From Chanos chanos (taxonomy: Eukaryota > Chordata > Actinopteri > Gonorynchiformes > Chanidae): DNA of 64,000 nt. Shown here one piece after another: positions 47,165 through 64,000 of this stretch (the stretch's first letter is position 1; each line of letters opens with the position of its first letter). Both the position numbers and the translations under genes were made by a program. Location: NCBI RefSeq assembly GCF_902362185.1, contig NC_044500.1, forward strand, positions 40,932,058-40,996,057. Direction: 5' to 3'. Below the pieces are notes generated by a model. The model worked only from the letters and a program-made list of their open reading frames with translations. It was not told the DNA's origin and made no database searches.

Positions 47165-49532
47165 CTTGTAATTTGTACCCCATTATGTTATGGAAACAAA
47201 ATTCAATTCCCATTGCAAATAGGAAAACAGACCTTCACCCAAATATCCCAGAAGACAAAACTTCTTTTGACAGTTTATTGGAAAAGGCATATAGAATGAT
47301 AATGTAAGTTCATTATTTGTCAGTAATTTTTTAATTATCTAGTAAAGTTCAGTACTAAAACCCCTCTTTCCATCGCGCTCTCGATAATGACATTTTCAAT
47401 TCTGTTCCACCCTTAAAGCCTCATAGGAGACAACCGTTATTGTCAATCTAGAAGAGAAGAATTCATTGGAAATTAGCATCATTGTTCAAACACACAATCA
47501 TCTTCATCATCATCATCATCAATCAAACATAACCCTTTTCTTATTTTTGTAAGACTGATATTCAAACCTGGTCTTGTTCATCCTTGTTAAGACAGAACAC
47601 ATAGCAGGTGCTCTATGCATGCGCTCATTCAAACACACAGACTTGGTCCATAAACCACAACTGTCAGAGAACTCTCCACCGTTTCACATCAGGAACAATA
47701 GTAAACATAAAAAGAGCCAAAATTTAAGGGGCAAAGGCTCTTACGCTCCCAGCGCCACACAGCCTCTATTCTTAAGGATTTCTCCACCCCTCTCCCTTTT
47801 CCCCCATACGGACCAGATCTTAGCACCAGAATACTGTAACCCACACTACCACAAAAACGTTCTTTTAACACGGGCTAAGAGATAAAGGACATTTCGTCAA
47901 AAGATCTGTGCTTAAGTCTATACTGAATAGGATATTAGCCTATATACCCCAGTCAGAACACAGGCGGCGGTGGGGGGGGGGGGTTGGTGATACGCAGATA
48001 AAGGGTGTTTTAGGAACGAAAGCACGGTGTGTGTGTGTGTGTGTCTGAAACAGGCACAATGTTTGCATCTTTGATCAAGGAGTAACACAGAGACGCAGAA
48101 CACGAAAATCCCTCAAATCAGGAACACGCAAAAAAACAAAAACAAAACAAAAACTCCAAACAAACAGAGTACACATACAGACCACAGTGATTAACGGAAT
48201 TGTGCAAGAAATGACGCGGCAATACTGCCGCCAATCTCCACACTGTAACATATATATCTATATATATATATATACATACCAAAAAGAAACACCACCCGAC
48301 AAACAGAGGAGGCCCCACAGTAGACAAGAAATAAATACACAAACGGAGGAATCCCACACATTGATACTATGGACAAAAACAAGAGGAAATCTGAGGCAGA
48401 TGAAATGCTGAACTGCACAATTTCAAAGAAAAAAAAAATATCAGTCAGGATAAATCACTGCAAACTGTCTGTCACTCGCTGAAGAGTCTGTGGGTCCATG
48501 GTCAAGTTAGAGGAGCTGCTCTGGCTTTTTTTCTTTTTTTGCAGTCATGATAATGTTCACAATGCTCACCCACACACAATGATTATTATTCATATCTACA
48601 AATTACCTGTTACACCCCCCCGCCCCCTCCCCAAAAACACACATAACATTATGTACCCTTACATCACTGTAAGTCACACCTTAGTTCCTGAGATTCAGCA
48701 ATGACCCCCTCACTTTAAACACACACACACACACACACACACTCACACACACTCACAAACACACACATTCTGTGTCCCCATTCAAAATCCACAATCCTGT
48801 TTGCCAGTTTATAATACACCACCTAGGAGAAGGTTAGTGAAATTACACTCGTATGCATATGGAAAAGAGACCACATCCCCAGCAATACAGGGTGAATATT
48901 GTTTAAAAAAAAAACAAAAAAAAAAAACAAGATTCTAAGCACAATGTAATAATTACACACTCGTTTGAAGACTGGAAAAATGCTGAATGAAAATTTTCCG
49001 TTAAAATTAAATTCAAGCTGACAGAACTGTGAAGGAATCTGCAGGTGTGACATATCACCTTTGACCTCTGAGAACTCTATGTATCATATGGTATCATATA
49101 AGGTATCATCAGAGCGCGTTTGGATCAACCAGCAAAATGCTACAAAGATTTATCAGTCCTTTAGTTCACCCATCCCAATACCAACCAGCCATTGGAATCT
49201 TGCCGTCATAAAAACTTAATGGGTTATTTTTCTTGCGGTGAAAAGTGTGACCAACATTGTTGCTGAGGGGCCAACCACTAGCCAGTAGAAAAATCCAGAG
49301 TAGGACTACTGCAAGATATTTTGACTGGCTGGTCTTTTCCCATTGCTCTAAGCGAGGATGAGTCCAGAGGTCTCAATATTAACATCCATACTCTTAACCG
49401 TTCGTTAACTAAACAACCGACTGTAGAACCTGTGAATTGTTGCCAGGTTGACTTTCGACTAGTACGGACTCTGTGAGGTTGCTATGAGGGTGGTGGGGAT
49501 CACGTGTGATGGGTGTGACTGGTGCGGACTGG
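47165..49532. other. intergenic stretch and STIMATE 3' UTR
   Basis: No coding exon seen. It has a TCA run near 47503-47520, a G run and a TG run around 47970-48045, a TA run at 48248-48278 and a CA run at 48717-48768. The right part probably belongs to the STIMATE 3' UTR. Confidence 0.5.
48717..48768. repeat. (CA)n microsatellite
   Basis: Interrupted CA run of about 50 bases. Confidence 0.9.
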
Positions 49533-55182
<5,650 letters not shown>

Positions 55183-56110
55183 CAATAACCAGGTGCAAGG
55201 AAAATGCTAGGATCTGGAGTATACAGATCCTCCTCGACGGTCAGTTCCACACAAAACAATGACACCTCCTTCCTCCAGTTGTACACGCTGATGGTAATCG
55301 ATACGCAGATGCCTCGGTTATCGGAAGGACATAATGGATCTCCCCTCGTCTTGACAGCCAACCCATCCTCCCTTTGACTACAGACGAAGTAAAACTGTTA
55401 GATTATACTATGTGCCTAAACCGGTGATTTTGTCCATGTCGTCTTTCATCTGAACGTTAACAGGTTAGTTCAGCAAGCTAACAAACTAGCATTTTGTTTG
55501 ATCAAAAATTACTGTCAAAATACTGAACTGATAGCTACGGCTAGTTTAACTTCTGACTAATGTAACTCACCGAAGCTAAAGACGTGAAGTCGTTGGTATT
55601 CCGTTGAGTATGAGCATCATATCGCAAGTTACAGCTGAAATGACATGTAACGTACTAACAGAAACACCATCTTTTAAATGAGCAATATCTGTGTAGTCTA
55701 TCTAATTTCTGATGGTTAATTTGGAATATCAGGTCCCCGGCAAACGGATTCGCTGGATAACAAGCAAACAAACACCATGAAGCCCTGCAAGCTGTGGTGA
55801 GAGTTGTCGCGCTCTAAGGTTCAGTTCAGATTCTTCCCAATATTATATCAAATCAAACATTTAAGTTTTACACTGACAGATAGGTTTGTACTATGCCTCT
55901 ATCATCACATAAATACGTACGTGAAATATTACTGCATTTGCCTTGTTTTTACCGATTAGGGCCACGAAACCTTAGCATTCCCCCAATGCAAGTTCCAGCT
56001 GCTGCTTCCCATATCGAACGTCATTACGCACAGCGTCCACGTAGCTGATCACACGCTTATGAGGGTATCCTGGGATATGTAGGGCAATAAGGGGTTGACG
56101 ATACGATGAC
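55183..56110. promoter_or_regulatory. STIMATE promoter and 5' UTR region
   Basis: Lies between the STIMATE start and the end of SFMBT1. No coding exon seen. A non-coding first exon for STIMATE is possible, but no boundary can be set from sequence alone. Confidence 0.4.
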
Positions 56111-57143
56111 AGAATATGTCTTTAATGAGCATGAAACTGATCAGACTACAGAACGATAGTTTATTATGTCCAAGGAATTTGTTAAATTTTAAAATTCTTG
56201 AAATATACAGCACCTTAAATAAAAGAAGCAAACATTTCATGTCTCCTAAACATGAGATAAAGAAAACACTCAATACTGGGACTTGGGTTTATTCCATGTT
56301 TTCTTTTAAATAGCAATCAAACTTCACAAACATATATATTTAAAAGCAAATCAATATTAACTCTATTCGTGTCTTCTGATCCAACTGGCTGAAAATGGGG
56401 AAGAACAGAAAAGAATATAGTCATAGCAAAAGGACAGTTACATATACAGAAAAAAAAAAAAAAAAAAAAACAACAGAAAAAGACCACCACTGTCTCAGCA
56501 CAACTGTGCACAGAAAAATAAGACAATGCTAAATAATAAATGGGATCTGTAGCATCTCTCTTTCAATCATTTGACAATTTCACCAATTAGTTACAGAGCA
56601 ACCAAACTTAGTTAAAGAAAAAAAATGGAACACTTTGTTCCAATTAAAGGAGCAATTGATATGTACATTATATACACTCATAACCCTCTATGTACACTTT
56701 GCATACCATATACAGTACACGGTTAATTGGTCTTTGTGCTTGGATTCTTGCATTGTCATTCGCTCTACAGTTGGTAAATGTTTAAAAAGGAGCCAAGAGT
56801 TTTTCAATTGGTTGAGAAACTACTCATGTACCTGATTCTCCCTGCAGAGGTGTTTGTCTCTCATTTTGAGGAGAGATAATGAGACAAAAGACCCCTGTTC
56901 TTGCATTACCCTACTCCCTCCAGACTAGTCTAAATCACAAATGAAAAAAAAACCAAAACAAAACAAAAAAACCTTGAAGCTCTGGATCCAGGTGAACTCC
57001 ATGCAAAAAATGATCATCTCTTTGTGCAGCACTAAGTGCAGGATCGCTAGATACAGAGGAGGAGCATCCAATGGGAAAGTCACTTGGTGGGACTTGTCCC
57101 ACAATGCAATGCTCCCCTCCTGCTTATAATAGTCACATCATTC
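56111..57143 (-). other. probable SFMBT1 3' UTR
   Basis: Follows the TGA of SFMBT1 on the minus strand. Minus-strand AATAAA hexamers lie at 56286-56291 and 56160-56165. It also holds a poly-A run at about 56452-56470. Confidence 0.45.
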
Positions 57144-60100
57144 TCAGCTGGCAAACTGCTGATAGAAGGCCAGCTTCACTCTTTCAATGTGGTGGCACAG
57201 TTTGATAGCTGGGCCTAGCTTCAGGTCCATACACTCTTGTACTGTAGGAAGATTTAGCAGGAGCAAGGCTTGGCCATCAATCTCCTAGAGACAAAACATA
57301 AAGAAACAGTTAAAGGCACAACAGTTCTAGCCCGAAATGTGTCTGTGTGCAATAGGGGTGTGTGATATTGACCAAAAAAAAATGGGATGTTATCGATGTC
57401 GATAAGTAGATGATATTTTGCATCCTTCAAAAATGTGTTTGTAAAAGTCTTACATTGTTCTAGCTCGCTCTGGTTAACAGGATATTAATTGTTTCTTACT
57501 TGTGATATTAATGGAAACAACATATTTAAGGAAAACAAGTCTTATTTATTGTCGAGCTGTCTCAGTGTGCAGACTGCCGTCTTATGAGCGACATCCGTCT
57601 TTTCAAAGCCAAACCAGCTCCGTGCGAGTGAGGATGATCCACGTCTAGCAATTAAATCTAATGACGTAGATTGTGAGGCTGGTGGGGTCTGTATTTTGTC
57701 TTCAGGCGCTGTTTGCTCGCTCATTTTTAACATCGGTCATGCATTTTTGGGCAGCTACGCCAGCTTAATTTGTGGCGCGATGACCATGTACGCCTACACT
57801 AGCACACTGCATGCAAGTTTCAAGTTTTATTGTCATTTACTAGATAACAATGTGGACATCACTATCAGTGATGAAATTCTTGGGCTCGGGGCCGGCTCAA
57901 CTTGCACAATGTAAGTAAGAATAGATAATAATAAAAAGAATAGAATAGGAAGAAGATATCGAGATATCATTTTTTGTCAATATCACACACCCCTACTACA
58001 CACAGATGCACACAGACACATTCTTTCTCAATGCGCACGCGCAGTAGTCTATCCTACTGGGCCACATGACGCATTGAACGCGTGGACTCTCGAGGCGTGT
58101 TTTTGATTGGTTTTTGCAAAGCGAGGGACACACTTGATAATGTCAGCTCGCACACCGTTAAAACAATAACTAAGATATTATCGTGGACGACATACATCGC
58201 ACACCCCTAGTTTGTAGCCGTTTTTTTTTTTGTTTTTTTCTTCCTACCTGATCTAAGAAGATGCGTGCCAGTGGTGCGCAGTCGGTGGTCCTGATGAAGC
58301 GTACCACGTCCGTTACGCTCCACTCTAAAGGACTGCTGTCCAAGCACAATTTCTGTGGCACCTCACTGCGTGGGCTCTGCCAGAGATACAACAACACGTA
58401 AGCACAGTCTTCATTAGAGACGTGGTAAATTCACTGACCACCCGTGCCTTAATCATCACCGACACGGCAACGGGCTCCTTACAGACAGATGGCCGAACGC
58501 GAGACGCGATCGAGCTACCTTTGGCGAGGGTGGCTGGTTCTCGTCGTCCGAGTAGGACGGAGAGCGCGCTTTACGGCGTCTGCGGGTGGGCCGAGGCGTC
58601 TCAGGTGGGGAGGGGGAGGGGGTGGGCGGCTGGGACTTCTTCTCTGAATACTCTGAATCATCCATCAGTTCGTCCTGCAGCTCAGAGCCGGAGTCTTCGC
58701 TCAGAGAGTCGTCTTCATCGAGATCCTCCTCTTCACCGCTTCCCTAAAAGATTGAGAAAGAGAGGATTAACACATCTGGGAATCATATACCATGAACAGC
58801 ACAGTTGCATACCTTGGTTGTATGCACATCTTGGATATGTCTAGATTTTTTTTTCTTGTTCTAGAAAGCTCGTCTAGAAAGCAGGAGATTCTCTTTATGA
58901 GATTCTATTTATATTGTTCATATAAAGTAATGAGAAAAGACCTTAAAAAAAAAGACATTTTTATGTTTTTTTTATGTTCCCTTCAAGACCAATTATCAAC
59001 AGGTTTCAGTTATTAAAAATGTCAATATTTTAACGGAAGTTTCTAAAGCAACATGAAAAAATTAAGAACGTGCACAAAACAAACTAAAAGTTGGATCAAT
59101 CAGAAGAACAAACCAAATTATGTAATGTGTCAAGGGTTACAATGTTAAAAAAACGACAGTGGAAATGCTAGAATGGAGTGGAAAAGCAAATATGTAATCT
59201 CAGGAAAGAGGAACAGAGGTTGCACACTGAAGCTGACCCACGGGATCAGATATAAGCTTAACAGTTACTAAAACCCACAAAAAGCCAAACGCAAAAAAAA
59301 AAAAAAAAAAAACCATTTCCACACAATGGAATCTCTGTGATGCAACCTCAGCAAAAAACTACACATCATCAACTTCACAAAGCTGCTCATTCTGGTTAGG
59401 GCCGCAAACTGTAGGCTGAAACTGTGGTGACTCTGTAGTCCTCGGTTCAGTTCACAGTATGGGTGTAGTGAACTGCAGATTTGTTTGTTTGTTTGTTTGT
59501 TTGTGCTTTTGATCATTAAGAACAGCATTAATCATAACTTGAAGCCAGTATGCCATTTGTTTTTCTTTTCATTTCTCAATGTGAGAAGATATATGCACCA
59601 CGTTTACAGTCCCCGTATGCTTTAATTGAGTGAACGATTACAACAGCTTTAATGACTATGCTGACTGAATAACCATTTGAAATAGCCTCACAACAAAACA
59701 CATGGTGTCATTACTCAGACTTTAAATAGTATAAATTATATTGGAATATACGAGTCCTAATAAACGGGCAAAGTAGATGTACTTTCTAGGCTTCTCTAAA
59801 GGGGAACTTGTTTCTTTCTTACATCTAAGTAGTTGTGCACTGAACGGAAAAAAAGGTCAGGGCAGTCTGCTGTCATGTTTAAACGAAAAAGACAGAAAAA
59901 ATTCAGTTCTGAGTTGGCTCAATGTCCTTTTAAGTCAAACCGTGAACCGAGCAACGGGCTGGAAAAGCTAGGTACAAAACCGGACCATGAACAGAGTGAA
60001 GCGCTGCTTCTCTAACTCATTACAACTCTTATCTCTAGATCAGTCAGAGTTGTTACGTGGAAACCTGAATGTCTGATCGGTGTAAAAAGGTCTTATAAGC

Positions 60101-63100
60101 CCCCTCTCATACTCTTTCCTTCCTCCAGTCTGGTGTATTTGAAGTAAGCAAAAGCAAACCTTTGCCCTACATTAGAGCAGCAGTGAATCACTAATGGTAA
60201 TCATCATCTTGTGGGAGTCACCAGGTCTGAGTACACTTCTACATGATACAATACAGGCCAAGGAATACAGAGCATTTTCAGTTGACAAGATGCGCACTAT
60301 GTTGCAAACGACGCTTCTTTTCAAGATGTTTCCATATTTCAAGACGATAACACCCTCGCTCACACTGCTATATGAACTCATGTAGAATTTTTTTGACACC
60401 AAAAGTCAAATCCCTTCCACGGGTCTTCCAATCAATCAGCAAGTAAAAATATCATTCAACGCTTCTGGCATGTTCTCAAAATGCACGTTTGCACCTCCAT
60501 GGCTCAAAGAACTAAAAATGAACAAAACAGTCCAATATCCTATTAGAGACAGTTAAAAACTTAAAAAACACCATTCAAAGAGGCAATGAAACTGCTCAGA
60601 GGACAAAAGACCCCTTATTCTCACTTGCTACTTGGTACTGGCATACGGAGCTGCCGACAGGAACCTACCAGCCTACATATACTCTGTTATCAAACAGTGT
60701 TTGGCACCGAGATTTCTAAGTTGCAAGATTTCTGATGATGCAGTCACTCGAGATCATCAAAAATCAAATCAAAGCTCCTTTCCTGCCATGCTTCCTCTCA
60801 AAGTCAGGGCGGGCACCTCTCTAACCACATTTTACAAACAACTACACCAATATTTGCTCTAATGTGGTAACTACTGTTTTTTTTTCTTTAATACATTTTT
60901 CAGCCTTCATTATTCTAAAATGGCTAATAAAGCAGGCTAACCGTGATTAAATCAGGGTTGTTTTTTTCTCTTTGCAAGGTGGGCCACATAACGTTACTTG
61001 GAAAGGGTTGTAAGAGGACAGAATTATGTCATAATTTGTTAACTGTTTGGTATAGGACGATAATGTGATCTGAACTGTGCGTCAATCTTTCTGGTTTGTT
61101 TCTGGTTGCTAGGTTCCCTGTCTCTGTCGTATGCTACTCACGGCTGCACGACAGCATTCATAACTACACCTATCAGGACCATCTGCGGTCAGTTTAGCGA
61201 CGCACGCGTGGTACGTATTCATCCTATACTTCGCCTTTGGATGTAAAAAGCGTCGACCACATGAATAAATGTAACCGTAAGTAGCGGCTAAATGCTCATA
61301 AACGGGAAAGGCGTTTCAGATCCTGAGCGTTAGTGCGGAACGCTGCTGAGGTACCTGTGGAGAGCCCGCGGGCGTGTTGTCCAGCGAGGCTGATGAGCGT
61401 CTCTTCTTGTGAACGAAGAGCTGCTTTCTCCTCTTCCTCCTCCTGCCTCGCCTCTTCACACCGCCTTCCAGGTTCGAGTGGCCCCCTGGAGGCCGACCAA
61501 CGCGCCTACTTTTCTTCTTTCCATAGTAATAAGCTGTTTAACAGGCATACATAAAGTCCGCCAATTACCGATACAGAAGACAGCTCCAGGGCATGAGTAC
61601 AAGCTTCTAAAAAAATGATTTTTTTTTTTCTGGAAGTACAAGAAAGATGAGATGCGATTTTAATCTGAAGCTCCAAGGAGCCATCAGTTATGACACTGAC
61701 TGATAACTGCTCTTACAGAGAGAAGCATTAGTGATGTAGTCTGAATATTGGATTAATTGGAGTGTGACAGACCTATTGACAGGTAACATTGATTAAAAAG
61801 CGAGCGGTGAAGCGGTGATAAATTACACCCACTGTATTTGGTCTTGGTGAGCACTGAGCAGTTCTCAGAGCAGTGCTCCAGCACCATTCGCGGTCCAAAC
61901 AGGTTGGGGCAGCACTCAAGTTTAATACAGGTCTTCCTGCAGAACTCAGCCACGCGATCTGCGGTACGCACGATCTCCACCGTAGCCCTGTAACTTTTGC
62001 CTTTGTACCTGAAAATCAGTATCACACGGCTGGTGGTTAGGAGAACCAGGAGCAATTTCCACTGGCAACATCCTACTAACACCTTCTAATATCAGTTAGT
62101 TTACATAGCAAGCTCCTCTTTGTGTCCTAGATTTAATATCACTGGACAAAATACACTGACAGTTACTAAACAAGTGAATATGGGAAATATTACGACAATA
62201 ATATTGTTATGTTAATCTAACACCATTCTTTCAATTACTATCCAGAAAGTTCAGCAACCCCAGGCTTGGTTAGATCATTTACTTGGCTTTGAGGGTTTCT
62301 CCGTGGCCCTGCCAGCGACCTTCTTGGTCCAGCTGCAGCTCTCTCAGAACACGGCTGGGCTTGTAGGCTGAGTTAATCAGCAGGGTAAGCACCTACGGAC
62401 AACGAGAACGTAGAGGTCACCTTAGATACTTTAACCAATCACTCAACACTCCCAGAGTCAGACAGGTTCTGCTCTCCACGAACACTCACCTCCTTCAGTA
62501 CAAGGACACAGTTTCCCGGCCCCACACACTGTGGCAGCTCGGCAATGCGACCCTTGTTCAGATACGGCCCAGAGAAGCAGCGGTGGTTGAAATAAATCTT
62601 GGGACAGCAGTATTTCCCATTGGTCTGTCCTGCTAACACACACACACACACACACACTCAGATCAGAACGAATCCTCTAAAACTGAGAACACTGATGGAG
62701 CTGAAATGAGCAACACTCACCACTTTCTGATTGGCTGTTGATCTGCTGTTTCAGGGCATCAGGAGAGCTGTCCTTGGGCAGAGCTCTGCTAGAAATTCAA
62801 GACAAGAGAGGGTCAAATGTTACAAAACCAGAATAGAGATCTTAGAGGAGAACAGAGATGTTAGAGGAGACAAGTGGCCACATTTCCTTTCCTTTCAGAA
62901 AATGAGTCAACGCAGTCATTATCTAGATTAAACGTAACACGTACGCAATGCAAATCAATGACACATTTCAGATTTCAAAGGATCTCACACAAAAATCTCA
63001 AGTTTTTGGGGGGGGGGGGGGGTGTTGGGGTTTTTTTTTTTCAGATCTGATCAGCCTCTGTATTCCCTTTTGAGATGTAAAGGTCACAGATGATTTACCA

Positions 63101-64000
63101 GCTCCTGCACCTTTTGTGCTGTTAGTCTATTCATAGTTTGGCATCCGCTGCATTATCATCATACAACAACAACAACAACAACAACAACAGCGCAGTCTGT
63201 CAGGTAAGAACCGCTTTGAACGCGTTTAACATTTGGCACAGCTCAACGAGCGTCCGTTCTCTCGCGAAGCATGACAAATCTTCCCGATGACAATGCTGGG
63301 TTTGAGACGAGAAAAGCATTCTCTCTACACGATGAAATGCCCCTCCTGTTCTACTCACTGTTTCTCAGGCTGAACCACCGCAATCTTCCTCTGCTTTTCA
63401 ACTGCAACAGGAACAAATGTACACGGCATTAATAAACCAGCATTTCTTTCCATCAGGTGTGCTTGCAGCATCCTCTCTACGGTTACTCCAAAGACGCCAC
63501 TTGTACAAATAACTCGTCCTAAACATTTTTCTGTGTTGTGTTGACACACTTGAGGTCGACAAGCAAGTCTACACTGCTAAGTAACAGCGTTGTGTGCTTT
63601 AATGAGGGAAAAGACCAGGTGTAGTGTGGATAATTCTGTGGGAGACAGGCGATTGAAGAAGGTCCACGTATTGGTTTTGGTTACTGACCTTTGGGTTTGC
63701 AGGGGTACTGGAGAGGATAACCGTTTGTCTCGCACCAGCTGACTGGGAAAATATCCATGGAGTCAATATGAACTATCAACTCTGGGACAGGCTGCTTAAG
63801 TCCTTGAGGCGCAGAAAGAAAGAAAGAGGGAAAAAAAGACTTTAAAACATCCACTTTACTCTTCAATCTTTTAAGAAAATACATAGTAATAATACGGACA
63901 AGTCACAAAGATTGGCCATGATGAAATGATCAGGTCAGATAAACGGCTGTCCTGACTCCTCACCTTCCAGTCGAATCCAGATGTGTTGACCTCTGACCTT
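57144..64000 (-). CDS. sfmbt1: scm-like with four MBT domains protein 1, 3' half (runs off the window)
   Basis: Chromatin repressor with four MBT repeats that bind histone tails and a C-terminal SAM domain. Eleven exons on the minus strand: 64000-63964 (partial), 63802-63689, 63401-63359, 62785-62721, 62632-62490, 62392-62283, 62008-61833, 61533-61355, 58743-58519, 58376-58248, 57284-57144, in frame for about 453 residues. MBT pieces: [60 protein letters not shown]. Then a basic region with [20 protein letters not shown], an acidic/Ser-rich linker, and the SAM domain ([40 protein letters not shown]). [10 protein letters not shown] and [13 protein letters not shown] favour SFMBT1 over SFMBT2, and synteny agrees. 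The acceptor of the 62785 exon could be three bases earlier (tag instead of cag). The 5' half lies beyond the right edge. Confidence 0.93.
57353..57995 (-). mobile_element. hAT-like DNA transposon in the last SFMBT1 intron
   Basis: The ends are a perfect 20-base inverted repeat, TAGGGGTGTGTGATATTGAC on the left and its complement on the right; hAT ends commonly begin CAGGGGTG. A minus-strand frame inside (about 57726-57542) reads [10 protein letters not shown] and then [20 protein letters not shown], which resembles the start of a BED zinc finger of a hAT transposase. The frame ends soon after, so the copy is dead. No 8-base target duplication is visible at these edges. A piece at 57805-57945 with tttcaagttttattgtcatt and gatgaaattcttgggctcgg looks like a separate nested fish repeat. 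Confidence 0.7.
57996..58209 (-). mobile_element. second hAT-like terminus next to the first
   Basis: Its right edge reads catcgcacacccctag, the complement of CTAGGGGTGTGCGATG, another hAT-type end related to but not identical with the neighbouring terminus. It may be the end of an older element into which the 57353-57995 copy inserted, or half of a composite. Confidence 0.5.
58744..61354. other. SFMBT1 intron of 2.6 kb
   Basis: No exon, RNA gene or clear transposon was found. There is a poly-A run near 59291-59312 and a GTTT run near 59482-59504. Confidence 0.5.
62635..62657. repeat. (CA)n microsatellite at an SFMBT1 splice acceptor
   Basis: About eleven CA units directly upstream (in gene orientation) of the acceptor of the exon ending at 62632. 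As TG on the sense strand it takes the place of the usual pyrimidine tract. Confidence 0.9.
63008..63041. repeat. poly-G / poly-T run
   Basis: G run followed by a T run in an SFMBT1 intron; assembly errors are likely here. Confidence 0.8.
63164..63189. repeat. (CAA)n microsatellite
   Basis: About eight CAA units in an SFMBT1 intron. Confidence 0.9.

Noticed and set aside
56317-56526. Minus-strand frame rich in Phe
   Set aside because: It is the translation of a poly-A/T run in the probable SFMBT1 3' UTR.
57144-64000. SFMBT2 as the identity of the MBT/SAM gene
   Set aside because: The linker reads [10 protein letters not shown] and [13 protein letters not shown], which I recall from SFMBT1, and the neighbours are those of SFMBT1.

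Overview
The window is vertebrate nuclear DNA, almost certainly from a ray-finned fish. Genes are split by GT-AG introns, CA/TG microsatellites are abundant, and there are fish-type SINE, L2 LINE, Tc1/mariner-like, hAT and Ty3/gypsy insertions. The gene order (ITIH cluster, MUSTN1, STIMATE/TMEM110, SFMBT1) is that of human 3p21.1. No species is assigned.

Layout. 1-4.7 kb: repeats, no gene seen. 4.75-41.2 kb: an inter-alpha-trypsin inhibitor heavy chain (ITIH3-like) cluster built as a large imperfect palindrome around a spacer of about 5 kb (18.1-23.1 kb). The left arm, read on the minus strand, holds one gene that can be read whole (22 exons, 8529-17563) and the remnant of a second (4.75-5.67 kb). 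The right arm, on the plus strand, holds the internally deleted mirror of the first gene (23.9-31.5 kb, invaded by a young Ty3/gypsy element at 24.57-30.34 kb) and a whole version of the second (20 exons, 33858-41173). A more decayed ITIH pseudogene follows at 42.86-44.5 kb.

44.8-55.2 kb: MUSTN1 (minus), a tRNA-Glu(CTC) gene (plus) and STIMATE (minus). 57.1-64 kb: the 3' half of SFMBT1 (minus), running off the right edge, with a hAT-like insertion in its last intron.

The two whole ITIH genes encode secreted proteins with VIT, VWA and C-terminal heavy-chain domains; the family is coupled through chondroitin sulfate to bikunin and hyaluronan. They differ in propeptide exons and in the residues at the heavy-chain coupling site, and their similarity varies sharply from exon to exon. 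MUSTN1 is a small muscle/skeletal nuclear protein, STIMATE an ER membrane regulator of STIM1, and SFMBT1 an MBT/SAM chromatin repressor; they are neighbours by conserved synteny rather than by a shared pathway.

Exon boundaries were placed by hand from splice signals, frame continuity and comparison of the paralogues. Family names rest on remembered protein sequences; no search was run.
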